64,000 nucleotides of DNA from Bugula neritina. Taxonomy: Eukaryota; Bryozoa; Gymnolaemata; Cheilostomatida; Bugulidae. The notes beneath the pieces were generated by a model. The model saw nothing but the letters and a program-made list of their open reading frames with translations. It did no database searches and was not told the origin of the DNA. The position numbers were made by a program, and so were the translations under genes. This document shows positions 36,268 through 48,600 of this stretch, in pieces. Positions within the stretch are counted from its first letter, which is position 1. Every line of letters starts with the position of its first letter. The stretch lies in the NCBI GenBank assembly GCA_964035545.1, contig OZ037768.1, forward strand, positions 1,388,501-1,452,500. Reading direction: 5' to 3'.

Positions 36268-37782
36268 TTAGTCATCCTTACTGGCGGACTGAGGGTCCAC
36301 CCTGGCTACTTTAACCCGAGACGGGGCCACAGCATTCAACTTCCTCTCTTCTTTTGAGTCAGGCTCTTCGTCTGCGTTTGATTTGTTCTCCTGACTAGCA
36401 GAGGGCAGGAGACTGACCAATCCCTGAGGTTTGTCTGGTCTGTACTTTTTCAACATGTCTGGCTCGAAACCTGGATGTCGGCGGACATGTTTGCTGAGGT
36501 GGTCGCTCCTCATAAACCTCTTCTCACAGATGGGACAGATGAAGTTCTTTTCCCCTAAACATTCACATATAAGTTTCAATATGACTACAGACATTCTACC
36601 AGGGGAGATAAAGACTTGTCTGCTCACAAAGGTACAACACATATAAAACAAAAAGGATGAGAATGAGGATAAACACAGTACTTCACTGTTAGATGTATTC
36701 ATTCTGCTATTATATATGCATTGTGTTCAATTAGTAATAAAACTTAGTGGGCAGACAACTCACCAGTGTGTGTTCGGAAGTGTCTAGTTAGTTCATCAGA
36801 TCTGGCAAATTTCTTGTAACAATCTTTCCATCTGCAGGGAAAAGGTTTCTCTCCTGAAACACACAGCTTGATTGAAATAACATAGTTGTATGGTTTATTT
36901 TTACCACTATTACTACTATTACTACTATTACTACTATTGCTACTACTCTCAACTATATGTTCACTGAAAATACTCTCAACTCAATGTTTACTGATGATTA
37001 TCACACTGACCTGTATGGGCCCGAAGGTGGGCTTTGAGGTGAGACGATTTGCCGTAGCTGCGAGGACAATTGACATGAGGGCACTCAAACAGCTTCTTAG
37101 TTTTGCTGCGATCCAGTATTTCCTTGAGAGATTTGTGACGAATAGAACCAATATGCTTCATTTGAGTGAGAATAGCGGCAGCATACTGATCTGACACGAC
37201 ATCAGGGTTAGAGGGTGGAGAAGACGACTTGTGCACGGTAACTTGAGATTCTGGTGCTGCTGCGAAATAGTTGTGATCAACCAAATGTCGGGGTGGGTAT
37301 AAGAACCGCACGTAACGATCAGAACTTAGGAGTACAGAGTCACAAACAGAAGATACTTTATATGAACAGTCTGGCTGAGGTGATTCTATTCGTACTTTAT
37401 CAAGACTACAAATGGCTTCAGCTGCTAAATGTTTGTCAACTTTGTCGATGCTTTCAACATACTTAGTTCTTTTATCGAGATTGCATATGGCCTCCGCAGC
37501 GAGTTGAATATCGGCTTTGTCATCATCGTGGAGAGACTGATTGCTTTCATCTCCATTTACTTCCACCGTGCTGTCTGAGATTCCTACTGCAATTGGAGGT
37601 TGAAGCTCATCTCCAACTTTTTCACACTGTTCCAAGTCAACAGAATTGGATACGATACGATTTAATTGTGATTGTCGTGTATTATAAGAAGACTTTATAC
37701 TAGTTGACGATTCTGCCCCTGTACTGGCAGAATTTCTCTGTTTATCGTACAGCTTTTTCTTTTGTCTGGATTTATAAGGCAT
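36268..37782 (-). CDS. Krueppel-like factor, KLF9/13/14/16 type, three C2H2 fingers
   Basis: Sequence-specific nuclear factor for GC/CACCC boxes. Exons 37011-37782, 36764-36853 and 36268-36554 join in phase to 382 residues. Three contiguous C2H2 fingers lie at about residues 234-312 with TGEKPF and TGEKNF linkers. The DNA-contacting helices are [19 protein letters not shown] and MRSDHLSKH, the typical KLF/Sp set. Finger 1 ([16 protein letters not shown]) and finger 3 ([17 protein letters not shown]) are closest to KLF9/13. The region before the fingers contains LAAEAICNL (94-102) and LAAEAICSL (119-127), which look like the KLF9/13 Sin3-interaction motif AAECLVSL, here in two copies. I chose MPYKSRQ as the start because an acceptor AG lies immediately upstream; the further open frame upstream is intronic. 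The 3' end converges with GFOD. Confidence 0.93.
36901..36952. repeat. (ACTATTACT)n short repeat in a KLF intron
   Basis: About five copies of actattact between fingers 1 and 2 of the KLF gene. Confidence 0.8.
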
Positions 37783-39038
37783 TCTAAAACAATTATTAAA
37801 CAAGTTACAAAATAATAAAATAAGACAACCCGAAATATGATTGAGCTTTGAAAAATAGTGAATAATTAGAGAACAGAAGTTAAATAGAAACGCCAACATT
37901 GTTTAGTTTGCTGATTAATTGGTTGATTGATAACATTACAAATTTACTAGCAAAAATTGTCAAAAAAATATTTATCTAGTGCAACCTATGACCACAATGA
38001 CTAATATTTAACAAAGTTTAACACTCATCAACAGAATAAATATTAATTGACTTCGGTTGAATTGACGTGTGTCTTGTAATTATCATAATATTATCCTGAA
38101 AATACAAAAACAATTTAATTTCAACAATAGCAAGTACTAAAAAAAGATTTATACCAAGTTGAAAACTCACTGTTATAAATTATAATAAACCAATTGGTGA
38201 ATCTACTATAACTTGAAGACTTGAACGTAACGGTAATGTTTAATTTAAGCCAAGTGGGTAAGGTGCTGTTGGTTTATGATAGCATCAATATTACTATGAA
38301 TATGTACTTTCAGCTTCATTAAAAATAAAAATTTGTGCCGCAGGTAAGTACTCAATCGCATGGTCATACTCATACTCATACTGATTACCAAATACAAAAT
38401 ATAATCTATGATAAAAGTTAGTCCAATAGAATCAAAATAGTATTCTTACTAAAACTGAATAAATTTCAAAAGTGAAGAGTAAAGCCAAAAAGCTGAAAGT
38501 TGAAGTCCAAGCGTAAACTAAAACTAAAAATAAAAGCAAACTGCAAAGGTGAAACTCAAACTGAAAGAGAGCCGCAAAATATTGCTATTCTTACCTTTTT
38601 CCTAACTTGAAGGAAAATATATTGAACTTCAACAAAATTAGAATCACCAAATTATATATACTACATAACAATATACTTTTTAAGAGAGATGAGAGGCGCT
38701 AATAATGCTTAACTTTTAGAGAATTTTAATTTCTTTGTCCATGCCAAACGATATGACTACCTCTAACCAAGATGGGCGTGATCAACAAGGGAACGAGTTT
38801 GCGCTGTAAACGTCATTGGTTTCTGCTGGCTCTTTAGACGACGAGGCTGTAATAAATCGACTTGTAACGTAGCCTAGCGTTCTAACGAAGAAATGTCACC
38901 AGCAGCTAAATATTTGTGAACTATACGTTGCAAAGCTTTCCGTGGCTTTATTGAGGATAGGCTCCTACTAGGAGTGTCGTGGCGGAACTGCTGGCTACAT
39001 CCACACAGATACTCGCACTGAACATTTTAATTTTATTG
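37783..39038. other. Upstream flank of the KLF gene
   Basis: About 1.2 kb. An acceptor lies immediately before the KLF start, so a 5' non-coding exon is expected here or further right. No exon can be pinned down. Confidence 0.5.
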
Positions 39039-39123
39039 CTCATCCTCAGTGTGGTATATTAAGAGTGTTGACTTTAAACCATGAAAAATCATTATGTCGC
39101 TAATGGTACCGCAAGTTTATATA

Positions 39124-40905
39124 CAGTGCTGTGAAAAAGTTTAAGGACGCTTGCAAAAATTTCTATGTATTTCTATGTATTGTTTAATAGGCATTTCTTG
39201 GAAGTTCTTAGTATTTTCCTGCAAGTTCTATATATCAAAATGACCCCTAGAATGTGCACTACAATTCCCACCATATAAATTCCTACTGCTGTGATGTTTT
39301 CTACCTATTTTCGGGCTAACTATACAAGCAGCTAGGAAAGCGCAACTCCTGTGTTTTTATGTTTCCAAAGTTTATCGTTTCTGATAATCACAAAAGGCTA
39401 AACAGTGAAATTTGACTTTGTACATGGCATCATGATACCATAAAGTATGACTTTCTTCCATAATTTAAAATCTGTCATTTAGTTGTAAGCTTTTACATGG
39501 TGTCCACTTAGGTGCTGCGCATAGACAAAATGAGAGCTGTAAATCTTACTTCAAAAGCAAGGTTTGTAATAATTTTTTTGCATAACGAAGGTTATTCAAT
39601 TAGGAAAATATCTGAAAAGGTTGGCAAAGCAAAGACAATTGTTTATCAAATTATCAAGAAATTCATGGAGACTGGCAGTGTAGCAGATCGACCTGAAAGT
39701 GGACGACCAAGAATAAGCACACTCGGAGATGACAAGGTTTTCATTAGGATCAGCAAGAAAGATTGCCATAAAACAAGTCCTGAGTTGGCAAAGAATGATC
39801 AGAATCAACAGGAACAACAGCTTCGACATCCCTGATAAGGCGAAGACTGCTGAGCCATGGTCTATGTGTCTGCAAAGCAAGAAGGAAGCCTCTACTAACC
39901 GAGAAGTAGCGAAAAAACCGGCTACGGTGGGCCAAGGAGCTTGGTAGTTAGACAGTGAATGATTAGAAAAAAGTAATTATTTCAGATAAATCTACATTTA
40001 ATGTGAACAATCATGCTGGAAACTGTGTTGTTAGAAGATATCAGTATGAGGAATATAACCCCTAATGTATTCTTACAACAATTAAGCACCCTATCAGTGT
40101 TATGTTCTGGGGTTGTATAACATCAAAAGGTGTAGGTCGACTCAGTAATTGCTCTAAAATGATGTTAATGCCCAAAAATATATAGAGAATCTCAATGCTA
40201 AACTCCTTCCAATCATAAAAAAACTTCTTTTTAAATGAAATTAACATATTTGAAGATGACAATGCACCATGCCATTGGGCAAAAACTGTTAAAGAGTGGA
40301 TGAAAAAGCAGAGGGTCTCAACGCTTAACTAGCCAGCCCAAAGCCGGGACTTGAACCCAATAAGAAATTCATGGTCAAGAATGGCTAAAATAGTCTCTTC
40401 ACAGAAGCCAACAACTAAGGTGGCACTCATAGAGCTTGTAATTCATGCATGGCATCATGTGGTGACTGGAAACGAGTTGGAGAAGCTGTACGAGTCGATG
40501 CCTCGTCGCTGCCGACTAGTGATTGAGAATAAAGGCTGGCCCACAAAACATTAATACTAAAATTTAAAGCACTGTGTGTTGCAATGCTGCTATAATGTGT
40601 AGAACAAATCACATACAATATTTTTCTATGTTTCAAGTAAAATATACTGATATCCTAGAGTACACACAAATTGTGAGAACATTGAATAATTCCCATATAT
40701 GCATAGTATCTCATTATTTCACCCAAATTTTGGAAGGAAGTAAAAAGAGACATTAATAATTTATATAAATGAGATAAGGAGATCTTAAGGATCATTTTGA
40801 TAGGTATCATGCCTATGGAAATGCTTTTGTCATGCCTTAAAATTAGCTTGGAACATTGCTATTATGGAAAACAATGAGGCGTCCTTAAACTTTTTCACAG
40901 CACTG
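39124..40905 (+). mobile_element. Tc1/mariner-family transposon, degenerate
   Basis: It is bounded by 27-bp perfect terminal inverted repeats starting CAGTGCTGTGAAAAAG and is flanked by TA at 39122-39123 and 40906-40907. Length is 1782 bp. Removing the element and one TA leaves a sequence that matches the opposite arm of the host palindrome almost exactly, which proves an insertion with TA duplication. It lies in the left arm of the foldback element, so it arrived later. Confidence 0.95.
39512..40554 (+). pseudogene. Tc1-type transposase remnant
   Basis: The N-terminal paired-like helix-turn-helix is readable (SKARFVIIFLHNEGYSIRKI, then SVADRPESGRPR at about 39690). The frame then shifts near 39795, and several stops and shifts follow. 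The C-terminal part is readable from about 40255 (DNAPCHWAKTVKEWM) to NKGWPTKH and a stop at 40552-40554. The first two catalytic aspartates of the DDE triad can be placed. The third acidic position, normally Glu in NPIENLW, reads NPIRNSW. The copy cannot make active transposase. Confidence 0.9.
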
Positions 40906-41256
40906 TAAGTTATAAAGGAAGAATTTTGCCACTTTTGTGATTTTATTTTTTTATTTATATTATGTGTCCATTTTTTTAGTTTTGTTTATTGGTAGAGTTT
41001 TTAAACATATTTTCAATACATATAAAATTTTAAAAAAAATTAAAACTTAATCGTGCACGTAAATACAAAGCTATAAAGTTTAAGCTTCGCTGTGATTACA
41101 ATGTGAATATGAATTGAATAATGCTTGCAATAACCATTTTACACAAAATACGTTACAGTTGCTATAAATGTAAAACTAGTAAATTGGATGCAAATAGGCA
41201 CGGTAATACTATTTAACTTATGCTATTTTTGAAATTTGTAGTAAATATTCGGCATG

Positions 41257-42489
<1,233 letters not shown>

Positions 42490-42936
42490 GCCAAATATTT
42501 ACTACAAAATTCAAAAATAGCATAAATTAAGTAGTATTACCGTGCCTATTTGCATCCAATTAACTAGTCTTACATTTATAGCAACTGTAACGTATTTTGT
42601 GTATAATGGTTATTGCAAGCATTATTCAATTCATATTCACATTAAAATCACAGCGAAGCTTTAACTTTATAGCTTTGTATTTATGTGCATGATTGAGTTT
42701 TAATTTTTCTTTTAATTTTATGTGCATTAGAAATGTATTTAAAAATTTTACCAATAAAAAAAAATTAAAAAAAATATACACATAAAATAGAAAAAAAATA
42801 AAATAACAAAAGTGGCAAAATTTTTCCTTTATAACTTATATAAACTCGCGGTACCAATCTCGGCATAATGGCGCCCATATGATTCCGTAAGATTTGCTAA
42901 TGGCAACACTCTTAAATATACCACACTGCTCATCCT

Positions 42937-44002
42937 CTAGTGCTTTATGACTAGATCTTGATAATAATATTTAGTAGATATTAGTCCATCACTAATAATA
43001 ATAATGTTATAATAGTACTAGTGCCAGTGGTACTAGTAGTATGATGTTAATTATTACAAAAGCGTTTTACTGTTTACCTCTGCGACTGCAGGTTTTATTG
43101 TTGTTCATCGATTGAAATGATAATCCTTGACAATTTTAATTTGAATAATAATAATTACTATTAGATTTAGTATTAGTAATAATATTATGGTTAATTTCAT
43201 TTATTATTATAATTTTATATAATTATTATTATATTTTTAATTATTTAATAATTATAGTTGCCATTGGCTGATTGTGGTACTGTTTGGGTTATCAACATCT
43301 GTGAAAGTGAAAGCGCTAACTTTGTTATATATAAAATTATGAATATCAAATATCAATATGTCAATAGACAATACTCATACTGTTCAAAAATTAAAATGGC
43401 ATACTCATAGTCATACTGATGCTCATACCGATTACCTTTAATTTTAACATGAAATCAAAATGTGGTACTGAAGCTTTGCAAACTTAGCAAATAATATGCT
43501 AACCATTAGACTCTCATTCTAGAGTCAATGACTGTGTGTGACTTTATTTCATTTACTTTTGGTACACATTGACACCGATTATTTTCATCATATTTTCTAT
43601 TTAGTGTACATAGCAGAGTGTATTGTGGGCTTTTATTAAGACATAATTATTAATGCAGTCTTTGCTCAGTCATTCTTTGATATTAAGTTCAACATTGTTA
43701 AAATATTACGTTTTGTTTTTGTTAGAGAGCAAGCAGTCTTATTTCAAGCCACCCCAATAAAAAGTCTCTGACAAATACACTTGCTACAACTAAGCATTTA
43801 GTAGGATTTGTTAGCTTTTAAAATACTAGTGCATAATTTGTAACAGTCTTGAAAGAAATAAATTTCATGGGTCATTGTTCAAAAGTGATACTATCAGCTG
43901 GCAATCATCTGCTGCTGTATCTAAAATGATACATGTATCAGAAAAACCATACAGGTGTTAGTCTATCTATGACTTGTTTGCATGCACTCTTGCAGACTCA
44001 CA
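42937..44002. other. Region between the foldback element and MPC2
   Basis: About 1.1 kb, AT-rich with taataataat runs near 42960-43260. It should carry the MPC2 promoter and a 5' non-coding exon. Neither can be located from sequence alone. Confidence 0.5.
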
Positions 44003-44669
44003 ATGAGTAACATATACCTGCAAGCTATGGGAAAGCTGGACAAGCTGGTGCCACCCAAATTGCAGCCGTTGTGGAGCAGTCCAGCTGGTCCAAAGACTGT
44101 CTTCTTTTGGGCTCCTGCATTCAAGTGGTGCTTAGTGTTTGCTGGTTTGGGCGATCTGAAGAGACCAGTAGAGAAACTGAGTGTTACACAGTCAAGTGCT
44201 TTGGCTGCCACAGGTTTGTGCTGGCAGCATTTATGTTATCTGATATTGATTTTGTGTTATCTAAAGATCTAGATTCTATTATATATTTAAACATGAATAT
44301 CTGTATTTTGTTTATTATATTATATTTTTTGTACTTGATGCACAATACAAATATACTATTTATATTGTGTTCATTACCTGTCACTTTGTTGAGTTATTTT
44401 TTATTTTAAACTTTCTGATCACCAAGCTCTTGAGAATCTAAACTGAAAAAGTAATTACATCTCCATAACTTGTTAATCTCTTTATCATATGTCTCTTTTC
44501 AAAGTGTCTTCTGCTGCCCCTAGGTATAATTTGGTCAAGATATTCCATGGTCATCACTCCCAAGAACCACAGTCTCTTTGCTGTCAACATATTTGTGGCC
44601 ATAACTGGCTTCATCCAACTGGGCAGAATTTACAACTATAAGCGAAGCCTAAAATTAGCTGACGAATAA
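44003..44669 (+). CDS. MPC2: Mitochondrial pyruvate carrier subunit 2
   Basis: Inner mitochondrial membrane protein that forms the pyruvate importer with MPC1. Exons 44003-44213 and 44524-44669 join in phase (ACA G / GT ATA) to 118 residues; human MPC2 has 127. Family blocks are plain: PAGPKTVFFWAPAFKWCLVF (first membrane helix region), GLGDLKRPVEKLSVTQSSAL, ATGIIWSRYSMVITPKNHSL and FAVNIFVAITGFIQLGRIYN. The start ATG lies seven bases after a splice acceptor (cttgcag at 43994), so at least one 5' non-coding exon exists upstream. The gene sits about 1.1 kb right of the transposon insertion and converges with AGTPBP1. Confidence 0.97.
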
Positions 44670-44937
44670 ATGTCACCATTTAGAATTTACGAATTAGTTT
44701 ATTTTAAGATAGACTTAATTTTTTTAGGACTGTTTTTGTAGATCTGCTAGGATATGCTGCAATTGATCTGTATTTTGCTGACTGCATAATATTGCATGTA
44801 CTTCTAGCTCTATTTAATTTTTGTAATTTTAAATTTCTATTCCATGTTTTTTTTGTATTTTCTATTACCTATTTTTTGTATTGTAATTAAAATGTAGAAT
44901 CTGCTATTTTTGTTGCAAAACTGGAATATTTTGATAA

Positions 44938-44943
44938 AATAAA
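44938..44943 (+). terminator. Poly(A) signal AATAAA of MPC2
   Basis: Canonical AATAAA about 270 nt after the MPC2 stop codon, in an A-rich run. It is the first AATAAA seen downstream and is well placed for a short 3'UTR. No transcript evidence is available. Confidence 0.5.
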
Positions 44944-45608
44944 AAAATATTAGAAAAAAGTGAATGTTATAAATTCAAGAATAGACAGTTTGTGGTTACC
45001 CAATAAATGCATGTAGAGGTTGTATTCAGTAGGTATAAAACTTTTGTAATACTTGTAGAAATTCAAACTGTTCAAGTTGTATCCTTTTATATTTTATACA
45101 GTGCTTTTGTTTCAACTGTAAGGGTTAACAATGTACACTAAAATAATGCAAGAAATTATTACAAAGCATGTAACACTAAGTACACATTCCAATTCAATGC
45201 ATACCACATTGTGAAATAATTGAATACATTTGCAGCAAAGCTATAGGGCAAAAAAGTAACATACTAATTGAAACATGGTTATTTTCAAACAATATAGCTA
45301 TTTAATAACTTAAATCAACTATCATATAAATGCATGGAAAATAAACTTGTACATCTCTAACATGCAAACATACTAAAATTATATAACAATACCTACTGAT
45401 ACTACAGAATAGCATATAAAGCCAATTAAAGGCATATAGCACCAGAAAGTCTAAATCACATCGCCATATTTCAATTAAATTTTAAATTAAAATCTAGAAT
45501 AACCAAAATCAAGGAGGCACTGGAAATAATAGAACTATTGTAGATAAATTACATAGAATGTATCATGATTGGAATATTCTAGAGTTAACTTGGAGTCATG
45601 TGCTCTCC

Positions 45609-48600
45609 CTACAACACGTCTGCATCGTCCAACTCCTCATAATCATCATCGTCAGTGATGTCATCAGAGAGATTATCTTCAGCATAATCATCATCACCAT
45701 ATTGGTTGTCAGCGGGGCAGCTGTCCTCAGCTCTGAAATTAGTTTATTATACAACATCTTCCAACTAAAGGCCTAGTTAACTCTATAATTATCTAATAAT
45801 CATAGGTAAATGTATTTAAGTAGAATTTGGTAAAAAATATGCGGGTCTACACCTGGTAGTGTAGCACTGGTCACGAGTTACTAGCTACCAGTGATTAGCT
45901 ATCAGTTACTAGCTACCAGTTACTAGCTACCAGTTACTAGTTACTAGTCACGAGTTACCAGTTACTAGCTACTAGCTATCAGTTAGTAGCTACCAGTTAC
46001 TAGTTACTAGCTACCAGTTACTAGTCATTAGTTCCTAGTCACTAGTCTTGCTGTATATTCAAATCAGAATCCGTAGAGTTTATAGTTTTAACAAAAATAA
46101 TACAATTGATTGGTTTGTATATCCATTCACAAAATTTGTGAACTCACGAAAATGCAAGTGGTTTGCCATCTTCACTTGTCAGCTCTGTAACCTTAAAATG
46201 TCTGCTCTTCAACCTAAGCAGCGCGTCAGCAAATTTCCTGCCCATGTGCTGCAGATGGGAAATGTTTATATGTAAACCCTGAAAAACAGAACCTTCCTTT
46301 ATAATATAAACTTTAAATTGATAGATAACTTGTCTGAACAACAAAAATAATGTTGAAGTTCGACTTGTGCATGAAATTTCCTTGTAATGTTTTATTAGTG
46401 CTGAATGCAGCATGATATTGCTGCTTCATGGACTGCAAAGTGCAAGTTGCTGTTATGACATCATTGCAGTTGATTTATTCCATTTACAACCATATTTATA
46501 CTGATTATTGCTTTTCAACGCAGATGAAATTCTATTAAACAATAATTAATATATAAACTGCACACATAGCTCCAATTACAGATTATTCTGATACATTTAG
46601 GCATGAAGTTGATTTTTTTCTAAATTTAATTTCTTGCCTAAACTTGATTAACTATAACAGGGGTTGAGAGAGTATGTACAGTTTTTTTCTCTTTTTTAAA
46701 CTAAAAGTCACAACGAATTCACAAAAGAAGAGCACAATTCATAAACACTAAATAATTAACATATTTCATCCAACCATTTTATTTTTATTTGTTAGTGTTA
46801 GTGTTCATTATGCACTTGTAGTTGTGTTCCCATGTATTCCTCCAGTGTATTTATATTAAAGTAAGCTAAAGGTGAGAAAAAATACAGAGTTTGCTGTTAA
46901 TCCTATATTATATATTATGAGAAAACAAGCTTAAATGTTTATGTGAAAGTTGACCAGTCATACACACATTCATACTCTGTTTATATCTCGTGTAGAAGGC
47001 AATAAACTAGAAGGTAGACTAACACAGTGTGAGCTTACATTATACGGCCCCTGATCACACCCACAGTAGGAGCTCTCCATAGTGTAGGACCTGACAACAC
47101 CAATCTGTCTCCATACTACGACCCTTGCAGTTGTCTCTTTGGTCTTCTCAACAGTGAAACTGCAGCTGGACAAAGAGAAAGCTGGTGCCGTCTGAGACAA
47201 GACTTTCGGTAACGTCTGCAATGACAGAGAGAAGAGATTAATGGTGATCCAGGAAAAAAAAATGGCGATGATATCATAACTTGTTTATTTGTTTAAACTA
47301 TGAATGTGTAACAAGGCAAAAGCTTTGTTCATTGCGTACTGAATTCAACTGTTTAAAATTCAATAAAAAAAGCGACAAAAATTTATAGAGATGTATTATA
47401 CTTGAACATAGTACATATAAATCTGCCTCCACATGTATCAGGGTGCGAAAGGTGAGGCAACAGAAGAGAGGACAACTGCTAAACAACACATAATCAGCTG
47501 GTATACGTAAGACACACAGACAGAAGTTGCTCATACAAAGGTGTGAGAAGCAAGTGTGATGGTAAATAGCACTTGAGAAGAAAAAATAATATAACACAAT
47601 TGTACGGTGGATATTTCAAAAGAAGGGTTTCAAGTAAAACTGTGTTACAGAATATCTATAATGAGTTGTTGGTACAAAAATCTATACCAGCTACCTCGTC
47701 GTCAAATCTCTGATCGCTCTAAAAACATGTACATTCACGGTCTGGTAACTAACTTAGAGCTTAGACAGAAAAACAATAAAATTGAAAATAAAATTATATT
47801 CAAAAAAGGAAAAAAATATAATTTAATTCAACAGCTGTTCAGGAAGTATAATAATACCTTGATGTCTCCATATTCAATTACTTATTACATAATACTATAG
47901 AATGCACAAAGCAGATTCTATTAATTAGTCATATGATTAGTCAATATGTTACATTATACAATATGTCATATTATAATATATATAATATAACACACATACA
48001 TATAATATAACACACATACATATAATATAACACACATACATATAATATAACACACATACATGTAATATAACACACATACATGTAATATAACACACATACA
48101 TATAGTATAACACACATACATATAATATAACACACATACATATAATATAACACACATACATGTAATATAACACACATACATGTAATATAACACACATACA
48201 TATAGTATAACACACATATGATGCAGAGCGTAGAATGACCCTGACCTTATACCCATAATCCTCAGACTTATCACTCAGTACAGAAGGATTATCCACATCG
48301 TCTGTCATCCAGGACTGAGAAGGACTGCAGCCGTAGAGGAAGACATTCTTTCTACGAGAGTGACCTAGTTAAAGACATATTAATGTAGGTCAATATAATA
48401 CACTTACTATGTTATATATTAACAACAGTGTGTAATTACTACAACATATACTTACTATGACACACATACTTACCATAACATATACTTACTATGACACACA
48501 TAATTACCATAACTTACACTTACTATGACATACATACTTACCATAACATATACTTACTATGACACACATACTTACCATAACATACACTTACTATGACACA

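Noticed and set aside
37783-37899. N-terminal 39-residue extension of the KLF open frame
   Set aside because: An acceptor (ttgttttag) precedes the MPYKSRQ start; the extension is AT-rich intron.
43490-43545. Possible tRNA-like head with gctaaccatta
   Set aside because: Only an A-box-like stretch; no B box or fold.
47949-48308. Cys/Tyr/Met-rich minus-strand open frames
   Set aside because: 20-bp array; only the part above 48246 is AGTPBP1.
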